A stretch of DNA of 21,675 nucleotides from IMG/VR virus record IMGVR_UViG_3300037488_004069, positions 1-21,675 of that record; one strand, written 5' to 3'. Positions 7,242 through 14,060 of this stretch are shown piece after piece. Numbering within the stretch: position 1 is the stretch's first letter; each line of letters starts with the position of its first letter. Source of the DNA: a virus. Both the position numbers and the translations under genes were made by a program. Under the pieces are notes generated by a model. It made no database searches and had not been told where the DNA came from. It worked only from the letters and a program-made list of their open reading frames with translations.

Positions 7242-8153
7242 CAATATGTTACCCCGGTCGTATGGGGGTTGACGCATTTCTGGTCAACTCTTGCAGTTAC
7301 CTGCAAGTTCGGACTATGTCATCACTTACTTTCGTAAGTGCCAGTCGCTATTCTTATCAACTTTATACGTAAGAGAGGGATGGATAAACGGTCTTATCAC
7401 TTCAACTAGCTTTTCGAATTCTGTGCCATTTATCCTTATAACATTTTGTCCCATGACATTTTTTATTGTGCAATCTATTAAGTGTTCGCCTTTCAGATAC
7501 CCGATTATCTTTCGATTGTCGTCTTCAGAAAATGACTGGGTCGATAACGTTGCTTCCCACCCGGCGCTTCTGTACTGACCAACCTTCTCATCGGAGCTTC
7601 TATCTTCCTTCGAACACCTTTTCCAGTGATGATACAAATTACCATCATCCATCCACCAGATTGCCAATGCCATTGGGCTCAAATACGAAAGAACCTTGTC
7701 TGTTATAACTTTCTTATTACTACTATATACCGTCTCATGAATTTCTCTATATACCGGATGAGCCATACTTGAAACCGTAATGAATTCCCTCGAATCATTA
7801 TAAGAGTTATTAGGTTTCCAAATGTTCTCTCTCATCCGTGTTTCTTGTGACAATATACCAGACTTCCATCTCGCGTATTCTATCTGCTTAGTTGAGTGGC
7901 ACATAACCATTATTACTGAGTTGCCTCTTCTCCTCAAATGCCCGTCACCAAGCGTCATCCCAACAATTGCGGATTTTAAATCCCTCTTATTCAACATGGA
8001 ATTGCTCCCATTATAGTTAAAGTTAATAGTTAGTCTCTAGGGGTTCCCGCGAATTCTGGGCTTCCCACGAAGTTTTCCTCAGAGAGGAGTTTCTCCGTTT
8101 TCAACTGGTTTATTGAGCACACATTGTTCCGCATCGCGGACGTAATCCCTTCT
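7242..8153 (-). ncRNA. Group I intron 2 of the capsid gene (912 nt, LAGLIDADG-bearing)
   Basis: The exon ends in GAGCAT, and the intron contains GTGCTC at 8115-8120. These pair in full as P1 with the required U.G at the splice site. ATGT just before the guide (8121-8124) pairs with the exon 3 start GCAT as P10. The R element CTAGAGACTAAC is at 8029-8040 and S (CATAGTCC) at 7311-7318, so P7 can form. A CACTTAC-GAAA-GTAAGTG hairpin (7323-7340) and a P9 hairpin with a GTAA loop (7290-7307) flank S. The last intron base is G. The endonuclease gene lies between R and S, in the P8 region. These features together make a self-splicing group I intron very likely. Confidence 0.88.
7326..7997 (-). CDS. 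LAGLIDADG homing endonuclease in capsid intron 2 (223 aa)
   Basis: The enzyme would cut intronless capsid genes at the insertion site and drive intron homing. Two LAGLIDADG motifs are visible: AIVGMTLGDGHL (residues about 10-21) and LSPMALAIWWMDDGNL (about 105-120), each with the catalytic acidic residue (LGDG and MDDG). One polypeptide with both motifs would act as a monomer. The ATG has GGGAG upstream, and a TATAAT lies further upstream at 8010-8015. The last codons and stop are encoded by the intron's own hairpin next to S, so protein and ribozyme share sequence. The frame is intact. Confidence 0.9.
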   Translation of the reverse strand: MLNKRDLKSAIVGMTLGDGHLRRRGNSVIMVMCHSTKQIEYARWKSGILSQETRMRENIWKPNNSYNDSREFITVSSMAHPVYREIHETVYSSNKKVITDKVLSYLSPMALAIWWMDDGNLYHHWKRCSKEDRSSDEKVGQYRSAGWEATLSTQSFSEDDNRKIIGYLKGEHLIDCTIKNVMGQNVIRINGTEFEKLVEVIRPFIHPSLTYKVDKNSDWHLRK

Positions 8154-8221
8154 ATGCTCATAACATCATACTGCGAATAACGCAGCATTTCATCTGTAAT
8201 ACGAACTTTCACACCGGATTT
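8154..8221 (-). CDS. Major capsid protein, exon 2 (68 nt mini-exon)
   Basis: It encodes K S G V K V R, then ITDEMLRYSQYDVMS plus two bases of the next codon. This is the segment that joins the end of exon 1 (VAVF) to the RAAGRALARHKE helix of exon 3 in capsid proteins of this type. It begins right after the terminal G of intron 1 and ends at GAGCAT, the P1 exon strand of intron 2. Without splicing the frame runs on into intron 2 and stops at the TAA in the R element. The exon is only 68 bases, so both introns sit within one short stretch of the capsid gene. Confidence 0.85.
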
Positions 8222-8900
8222 CCCGATGAATGCCGTGCAGAATTGTTACTATATAAGATTTGTAATATCATTATTACAGCATGGGCAAATTATCTTGTGT
8301 CCAGGGATGTGTTTTTCTATGGTTGTTAATTCCAAATTCTCAACCCTGTTATCATCCCTTACGCCATTAATGTGATGAACAAATTCATAACTTTCCAATG
8401 GCCTGCCCAACTTCTGTGACATAACTAAACGATGCTCAAAAATTCTACCCTTCTTATCTGCATTCGGATGTCCTTCTGAGTGGATAATTTTATATCCTCT
8501 TGAATCTATATACCCACCCATCCAGTTCCAGTGCCTCTCGCCGCAATGTTTCTCACCCGTTCTCCCTCTCTTAACCCCATATTTTACCAAGTAATTGTAT
8601 ACGGTCTTAAGGTTGACTCCGAGAGAATTTGCTATTTCTTGTTGCGTGAGATTTTCACCCCAATACTTCTCTTCTAGGTATTCTTTAGTTATGTCTAATG
8701 CTTGCATATTACTCCTTATACGGCTCAGATATTTCTACTGAACTCTGCATGTTACCATGCAGATCGGACTATCACATCGCTAAATTCCAGCGTCTCATCG
8801 TTTAGTCTCTCACGGTGGCTAAAAGTAAGCCTTCCGCCTTGTTGTCCAGAATGTCATCGGTTATTCCACTCTGGATATTCAAGTCAATTAGATGGGATTT
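8222..8900 (-). ncRNA. Group I intron 1 of the capsid gene (679 nt, HNH-bearing)
   Basis: The exon end GTATTT pairs with the guide GAATAT at 8875-8880, ending in the conserved U.G pair. Bases before the guide partly pair with the exon 2 start (P10). The R element GAGACTAA is at 8802-8809 and S (GATAGTCC) at 8766-8773, with a short P8 hairpin (CGCT/AGCG) between them. A P9 hairpin with a GTAA loop is at 8745-8762. The terminal base is G at 8222. The HNH gene lies 3' of the core, after P9, unlike the endonuclease in intron 2. The intron's first six bases (AAATCC) repeat the first six of exon 2. Confidence 0.88.
8249..8707 (-). CDS. HNH homing endonuclease in capsid intron 1 (152 aa)
   Basis: The HNH core is FVHHINGVRDDNRVENLEL (residues about 108-126), with the HH pair and the Asn-rich NxxxNL end seen in phage HNH_3-type homing enzymes. 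The N-terminus has a helix-turn-helix, LTQQEIANSLGVNLKTVYNY (about residues 20-39), likely for DNA recognition. The C-terminus ends with CPCC. It would cut intronless capsid alleles to spread intron 1. The start has AAGGAG four bases upstream and the frame is intact. Its place after the ribozyme core rather than in P8 points to an origin separate from the intron 2 enzyme. Confidence 0.88.
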   Translation of the reverse strand: MQALDITKEYLEEKYWGENLTQQEIANSLGVNLKTVYNYLVKYGVKRGRTGEKHCGERHWNWMGGYIDSRGYKIIHSEGHPNADKKGRIFEHRLVMSQKLGRPLESYEFVHHINGVRDDNRVENLELTTIEKHIPGHKIICPCCNNDITNLI

Positions 8901-9377
8901 AAATACGGCCACTATGTTAACCGTACCAGCAACTTCGAGTTTGCGCTCCGGGTATTCCCCACCTTCCGGGATATCTTCAGCGGTGAATGCGCCAGCCGCC
9001 GGGAAAGTGATCTGCTGACCCGCCGAGAAACGGATCGTGTGTAACAAGCTGGTACCAACTAACAAGGGCTCGATAGCTTCCTTCACAATATTGGAAACAA
9101 CTTTACCAATAAGGATGGATGCATCGGGCGTAGAAAGAGCGTCAACGAGTTCCTTAAATCCAATCTTCTGATCTTTCTTAGAAGCATCGTACTGATCAGC
9201 TGAATTTTCGAAACCATTGTTGCCCCAGATCTTCTCTGCATTCTCATACTTCTCCTGCAACTTCGCATCAGAGAAATATTTGCGTGTGGGGGTCTCTCTC
9301 GTGCCGATTTTATCGAACACCTTGGCAGCTACGGCACCAACGAGCTCGTCCGTAAGTTCAATTTTCTGATCTGCCAT
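8901..9377 (-). CDS. Major capsid protein, exon 1
   Basis: This exon gives the N-terminal 159 residues of the HK97-fold capsid protein. The start has AAGGAG upstream. The N-terminus is helical and charged (MADQKIELTDELVGAVAAKV), followed by LLVGTSLLHTIRFSAGQQI and an E-loop-like part, AFTAEDIPEGGEYPE. True coding ends at VAVF. The open frame continues 99 bases into intron 1 and stops at the TAA in the R element, so a simple ORF call would give a false 191-aa protein. Position after the protease-scaffold and decoration genes is normal for a capsid gene. Confidence 0.88.
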
Positions 9378-9415
9378 TTAACTATTCTCCTTGATTTGCT
9401 CTTATTAAGGTAACG

Positions 9416-10195
9416 TTATGCTACCATGAGCTGAATTAACATCTTCTCTGAGTAAGCAGTTGAAGTACTGTAGTTATAGAGATGCTGAGGAACACCAGCC
9501 GTATCTGAACCAGACAAGCCGAGACCAGGGACGGTCTGTACTTTATCGAGGTTGTCGTGCACGGACACAGCCCGACGCTGGATACAACGCCCAACAATTT
9601 GAGACGTGTTATCAGATTCACGCCACAACATAAACCCACCATTGGTGTCTGACTGCACTAAGTCACCAACGCTCACAGTACCAGAAGCATCAACGCCAGA
9701 CTTAACGGGGATTTCTACGAGATAATCGCAGAGAATCGCAACCTTATCCTGTATCTGATAATTCGTGTATTTCGTAAGACCTGTCGGGTTGGCAGAATCA
9801 AACCCGGCATTAATATTCTGGAAATAATCGTACGGCGCAACGCCGATCGGCTTATTACCAGGAACTTTCGAACTCGTAGTCTTTGCAGCAGTCACATACG
9901 TATCGCGACCATTCGCTTCAAAGTCAACCGTAACACCAACGTCGTTGGCCGTATACGTCAACGTACGCGAAGCACCGCCATTGCAATTAACGATATCTCC
10001 GCTCGCATCAACGGAAACAATAGTACCAGCCGTAACAACAACCCAATCATTGAGATAGTTATCCTGGTATTTCACGGGGAGATACTGCGCCGGACGAAGT
10101 TCAAGAGCCGGGCGAATACCATCGGAAATCTCCATAAAATCTCGTGTAAGGTTCGAGTTACGTTCATACCCTCTAGGGACCCTAGCTGAAGCCAT
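9416..10195 (-). CDS. Probable capsid decoration / head protein (259 aa)
   Basis: The start has a perfect AAAGGAGG site. The gene lies between the protease-scaffold fusion and the major capsid gene, the slot where many phages keep a capsid-stabilising or decoration protein. The sequence is beta-rich with low helix content. It includes RPAQYLPVKYQDNYLNDWVV, a TLTYTANDVGVTVDF stretch, a VEIPVKSG segment and VGDLVQSDTNGGFMLW. It ends with a helical KMLIQLMVA. No catalytic motif, signal or membrane segment is seen. Decoration is inferred from order and strand-rich composition. Other virion roles are possible. Confidence 0.6.
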   Translation of the reverse strand: MASARVPRGYERNSNLTRDFMEISDGIRPALELRPAQYLPVKYQDNYLNDWVVVTAGTIVSVDASGDIVNCNGGASRTLTYTANDVGVTVDFEANGRDTYVTAAKTTSSKVPGNKPIGVAPYDYFQNINAGFDSANPTGLTKYTNYQIQDKVAILCDYLVEIPVKSGVDASGTVSVGDLVQSDTNGGFMLWRESDNTSQIVGRCIQRRAVSVHDNLDKVQTVPGLGLSGSDTAGVPQHLYNYSTSTAYSEKMLIQLMVA

Positions 10196-10226
10196 GTTAT
10201 ATTCCTCCTTTTAGATTTGTGTGTTA

Positions 10227-11960
10227 CTACTTAGATTTAGGGAAAAGACGGGTTAAAGTATCATGCTTGCCCTCGCGGAGCTTTTTCTTGTCTTCCATGA
10301 CTTCATTGGTCATATCCGACTGAGAAATAGCAGGATTCTCAACGTCTTGCCCATCAAACCCAGTAGTTAAAGCAGTTTCTTGTTCTATAAGTAAATCCTT
10401 GATTTGATCCTTGAGAGAGTCTATGCTCCTTTGAGCGAGCTCCTCAACCTTTTGATTGCGGGCGTCTGGGGTCAGAACGCTAACAACATCGGGTTTACGA
10501 AGTGTCTTCTTAAGATCATACAGTCTCTCGGCGACCATCTTGTGAAGCTCTGAGTTGATCCTCACATTTTCATCAAGTACCTTCTTATTCGCGTCTTCTA
10601 ACTCTTGCACCTTCAAAGTAAGATCAACGGAATCGCCTGGATCTTCACCGACAGGACTCTGATTACCGGCTCCATGCTTAACTCCGCCAGACTTACCTTT
10701 TCCTTTATTCTCTGGGTCCTCTTCTGGGACTGGGGCCCCTTTTTTGGCTTTCTTCTTTTTGGCGTCTTCTTCTTCTTCCTCATCCTTCTTGGCCTTCTTC
10801 TTGGCCTCTTCCTCATCCTCTTCAACTTCGTTCTCTTTCAGCTTCTCCTTCTTCTCTTCCTCGGCCGACTCCTTCTTCTTCTTAGCATCCTCTTCCTCTT
10901 CGGAGGCCTTCTTCTTTTTCTTCTCTTCTTCGTCCTCTTCTTTCTTCTTCTTGGCATCCTCAAGTGTCTTTAACTCACTGAGAGAATCTTCTTTCATCTT
11001 GGCCATCTTGGCTTCACAATCCTTAACGGCAGCTTCGCAATCCGCTTTAGCCTTATCGAGAGCCTCCGTGACAAGTTCCTTAACCTGGTCAAGATCTTTC
11101 AACTGGTCTTTAGTAAGGTCTGTTAGTTTCACGTCTTCCTCCTTATGCATAGTCTTTGCTTTGTTGGACTTGTCGAGTAGATAGGCCACAACATCGTCGC
11201 TGCCAACCGAACCTTCGTCTAACAAGACATATAAGTTTGATCCGCTCCTAAGATCTGATAATACTTTCTCCGAATCGTTACTCGCATACATATTAACTTC
11301 CGAAGAATCCTTCTGTTCAGAAACGATAGCTTCCTTCACTCCAGCGTATTCGTCGGCTGGGATATTGACAAACGACATCTCCCTATACGATAGATCTCCC
11401 GTAGTCATGAAAGCCAACTTGCCATCATACTTTGTCCCGGGATGATGTTCACACGGGCCATCTTCGCCGCTCCAATCAGTACCGCATATAGAACAAGTGC
11501 AATGGTCGGTAGACATTCTGACTGACACGGTCTCATACCTTCCATCTAAAATCTTCTTTATTGCCTCAGGGTCAGTGATCTTGACTGTTAACCTCTGATA
11601 CCCGTACCCCTCGCTCTCCCTAAGGATTGGTTTATAGTCCACGTCAGTCATACCTCTGTCGGTTTTTAAGTACTTTGCCGATATGACGCGGCCAACCGGG
11701 TCCTTCGTATCATCGTGATTCACCAGAACTGGCTTCTTATACGGTGACGTCCAAGTCCTAATACCCTTCCTCATCGAATCGGGCGGATAAATTCGATTGT
11801 TGATCAACGTTCCAGAGTGGGTAGCATTAACCTCGCAAATTAAGCTATATCCACCCTTCACTTCTTCCTTTGCATCTTTCATAATTACTTCAGTCTTAGA
11901 CTTGTCGATCTTGAAAGATATCGGAAATGTATCAAAAAGTTCGAGATGCTTATTGGCCAT
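10227..11960 (-). CDS. Prohead protease fused to scaffold-like domain (577 aa)
   Basis: I choose the ATG at 11960 (MANKHLELF), with GGAG upstream. A longer frame to 12041 would overlap the 65-aa gene. The first roughly 210 residues are a prohead serine protease: likely catalytic His in VLVNHDDT (about H82) and Ser in ETVSVRMS (about S146). A Cys/His cluster follows (C154, C156, C159, C170, H172-H173), likely zinc-binding. After it come acidic helices and a very long E/K-rich tract (10740-10975). The C-terminal part has coiled-coil sequence (VQELEDANKKVLDENVRINS), typical of scaffolds. The fusion would supply both scaffold and maturation protease for the prohead. Confidence 0.85.
   Translation of the reverse strand: MANKHLELFDTFPISFKIDKSKTEVIMKDAKEEVKGGYSLICEVNATHSGTLINNRIYPPDSMRKGIRTWTSPYKKPVLVNHDDTKDPVGRVISAKYLKTDRGMTDVDYKPILRESEGYGYQRLTVKITDPEAIKKILDGRYETVSVRMSTDHCTCSICGTDWSGEDGPCEHHPGTKYDGKLAFMTTGDLSYREMSFVNIPADEYAGVKEAIVSEQKDSSEVNMYASNDSEKVLSDLRSGSNLYVLLDEGSVGSDDVVAYLLDKSNKAKTMHKEEDVKLTDLTKDQLKDLDQVKELVTEALDKAKADCEAAVKDCEAKMAKMKEDSLSELKTLEDAKKKKEEDEEEKKKKKASEEEEDAKKKKESAEEEKKEKLKENEVEEDEEEAKKKAKKDEEEEEDAKKKKAKKGAPVPEEDPENKGKGKSGGVKHGAGNQSPVGEDPGDSVDLTLKVQELEDANKKVLDENVRINSELHKMVAERLYDLKKTLRKPDVVSVLTPDARNQKVEELAQRSIDSLKDQIKDLLIEQETALTTGFDGQDVENPAISQSDMTNEVMEDKKKLREGKHDTLTRLFPKSK
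10740..10975 (-). repeat. E/K-rich low-complexity tract in the protease-scaffold gene
   Basis: The minus strand here is almost all GAR/AAR codons, giving runs such as EEEEEDAKKKKAKK and DAKKKKEE repeated with small changes. The repeating unit is about DAKKKKE/EEE. Such highly charged stretches form single alpha-helices or flexible charged linkers. The other strand reads as a long Phe/Leu/Ser-rich open frame, which is an artefact of this composition. Confidence 0.85.
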
Positions 11961-11988
11961 AGGTTTCTCCATACATTCTTGTGATATT

Positions 11989-12186
11989 TTAAGAAGCGAT
12001 CTTATTCCCTTTTTTCGACGGAGGATTCTTCCTAAGGCCATTACTGCCGTACCTTTTGGTCAGATCCTTCTGAACAGCCTTAAAATACGGACTTCCTATA
12101 CTTTTCTCTTTTGTCGGATCGTATGGCCCTATTCCAGCACCACCCTGCCCCATCGGGGCTCCATTACTAATATTCACTGGCATCAT
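11989..12186 (-). CDS. Small Gly/Lys-rich protein between portal and protease (65 aa)
   Basis: The start (ATGATG, at 12186 or 12183) follows AGGAGGAGA and overlaps the last 20 bases of the portal gene, so translation is probably coupled. The N-terminus is Gly-rich and uncharged (SNGAPMGQGGAGIGPYDP), and the C-terminus is basic (KRYGSNGLRKNPPSKKGNK). No domain is recognised. The strong ribosome-binding site and snug fit between two real genes argue that it is expressed. A small head-associated role is possible but only from position. Confidence 0.75.
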   Translation of the reverse strand: MMPVNISNGAPMGQGGAGIGPYDPTKEKSIGSPYFKAVQKDLTKRYGSNGLRKNPPSKKGNKIAS

Positions 12187-14029
12187 TCTCCTCCTGGTCT
12201 ATGACAACTTTTTCTGATAAATCGGTGATCTTGAACCTCAGAGACTCGAAGACTCCCGATATCTTATATACCAGATCACCCTTGAGTTCTGTAGATTTTA
12301 TGTTCCTGCACAGCAGGTCTCCTAATTCCAAGAATAAAGATTCGATTCCAGAATGGAGTACACCGTGGTTGATGTTCATCCCAGACGTCTGTTGCACAAT
12401 ACTGTCGTATGTAAGTTTCACAATAGGGGCAACTTTATCTGCGCTAATATCCCGCCATTTCTCCTGGTCATTCACCATGTCCACCACATCCATCTTTGTT
12501 AGATGCCACGCATGGTCAAGAAAAGCGGCCATTTTCTCATAATCTTTTTTCTGCGATGTTCGAGCGGGTTTGGTCCCGTGTTGATTGGTAGGTTTCTGCC
12601 TATTGTTGGTAGACTTCCTTCCAGCAACTGGATTCTTTGCCATTACCTTTGCCTTACCTACGCCCTTTGCTTCTGCGATCATGACTGCAGCTTCGGTCTC
12701 TAGTTCACCCATAGGTGCTTGGACTCTCTCGAAATACATATCCTCACGCTGCATATCGCCGACAGGATCCCTGGATATCTCTTCCCTCATCTCAGTCTCA
12801 GTTATAGCGTGATGCTCATACTTAAAGACTGAATGATTCTGAACCTTTAGCATAAAGTCAATATCGATCTCTCGGAACCTCAGCTTAACAAAGCTGTCTT
12901 CTTTTTCATCGATTACAAACCCACCTTCTGCAAGCAGCTCTTTAAACATATACTCATTGATAAAGTTCTCTATAACGGTTTGGAAGTCCTTGCACCGATC
13001 TGTCATAGCTTTGTCGACGGTAGTAGCAGTAGCACGGTTAGAGGTGTCGCCGCGTCCAAGCGCCACGTCAGACATACCTAAGCCAGCCAACACTCTGCGC
13101 TCAAAATACTTCAAATAGTTAGCAGCGTCAAGAGCCTTGCCCTCTGCTCCAAGGTTCCTTATCTCATGCCTTTCTGGAGTGACGATACTACCCTCAGTTG
13201 GCATGCGCTCAATCTGTTCTTTGATTATGTCAACTTCTGACGTTCCATCTTCATAGACTTCGGCGGGGGCCGTTTCTGTACCGACTATATATTGGTACAG
13301 CGGGAACAGATGCTGGGATAGCAGCATCTCTATATTCTCTTCCATACGCCTCAACGAACGAATGTCGTCTAGAACGGGCACAATATAGGGAGTACCGAAT
13401 GCGAACCCTTCTTTCTTATCGTAGTATATATGGATTACATTCTCCGGTATAAACTGAGGCATTATTGGATTACCGGGGACTCGCTGCCAGTACTTCAATA
13501 CCATCCCATGGAAGTCTCTTTTGATTCGCAGCGACGTTGGATCCATCGGGAAATAGGCCGCTACAGGCGGTAACGACATCCCTGAGACTCTCTTAATAGG
13601 CATGCCGCTAGACCTCTTGTAATCACGAACTTTTACAAGGAAAGAGTTGGCGTACGCTATCAGGTTCTGGGCTATACTCCTAAGGATCATATCAAACGTG
13701 ATTCCGGAGACCTCTGCCATCTCGCGTAAGCGTCTCTTGATATACATTGTCGCTGCTTCATCACGGGACGTTACGTCATATCCTTCCTTCAGGCATAGCT
13801 CTACGTGCTTATTGAATGCCTGCCTAACGTACGACTCTATGTCCATGACCTTAGATATTTCGCCGAGGTTATACTCTGCGACCTGGAAAGATGTTCTGCT
13901 CTGTGTCGGCCCCAGCACACCATACGCCACGCCTGCATTCGCGACTCTTGAGGCAACTAACGGCTTCTTCTTACTGAAATTGACCTTAGTTTTATCGGCG
14001 ATATTGTTGCTGATGGAAAATAAGTTCAT
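12167..14029 (-). CDS. Portal protein (620 aa)
   Basis: I place the start at 14029 (MNLFSISNN), because GGGGGAGA lies just upstream. An in-frame ATG at 14095 would overlap the previous gene and lacks a site. The protein has portal features: an alpha/beta N-terminal body with VRQAFNKHVELCLKEGYDV, LIAYANSFLVKVRDY, YFPMDPTSLRIKRD, FIPENVIHIYYDKKEG and YIVPVLDDIRSLRRMEENIE. Downstream are YLKYFERRVLAGLGMSDVAL and ATATTVDKAMTDRCKDFQ. The C-terminal region is rich in K/Q/N. It would form the ring at the capsid vertex through which DNA enters and to which the terminase docks. Only one gene separates it from the large terminase. Confidence 0.93.
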   Translation of the reverse strand: MNLFSISNNIADKTKVNFSKKKPLVASRVANAGVAYGVLGPTQSRTSFQVAEYNLGEISKVMDIESYVRQAFNKHVELCLKEGYDVTSRDEAATMYIKRRLREMAEVSGITFDMILRSIAQNLIAYANSFLVKVRDYKRSSGMPIKRVSGMSLPPVAAYFPMDPTSLRIKRDFHGMVLKYWQRVPGNPIMPQFIPENVIHIYYDKKEGFAFGTPYIVPVLDDIRSLRRMEENIEMLLSQHLFPLYQYIVGTETAPAEVYEDGTSEVDIIKEQIERMPTEGSIVTPERHEIRNLGAEGKALDAANYLKYFERRVLAGLGMSDVALGRGDTSNRATATTVDKAMTDRCKDFQTVIENFINEYMFKELLAEGGFVIDEKEDSFVKLRFREIDIDFMLKVQNHSVFKYEHHAITETEMREEISRDPVGDMQREDMYFERVQAPMGELETEAAVMIAEAKGVGKAKVMAKNPVAGRKSTNNRQKPTNQHGTKPARTSQKKDYEKMAAFLDHAWHLTKMDVVDMVNDQEKWRDISADKVAPIVKLTYDSIVQQTSGMNINHGVLHSGIESLFLELGDLLCRNIKSTELKGDLVYKISGVFESLRFKITDLSEKVVIDQEENDASEY

Positions 14030-14060
14030 TAAAATCTCCCCCGATGTGGTTGGAAACTGT

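Noticed and set aside
8010-8015. TATAAT before the LAGLIDADG gene as a promoter
   Set aside because: It has neither TG extension nor a -35 at proper spacing, and it lies in A/T-rich intron sequence. It stays possible but weak.
8030-8212. A 60-aa minus-strand frame as a separate gene
   Set aside because: Its first codons are the capsid mini-exon and the rest is intron 2 sequence ending at the R element. It has no ribosome-binding site of its own.
8802-9377. A 191-aa truncated capsid protein as the true product
   Set aside because: The last 33 codons are intron 1, and capsid sequence resumes exactly after a group I 3' splice site.
10605-11184. Long plus-strand frames rich in Phe, Leu and Ser opposite the protease-scaffold gene
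   Set aside because: They are the complement of GAR/AAR-rich codons in the E/K tract. They lack ribosome-binding sites and overlap a well supported gene.
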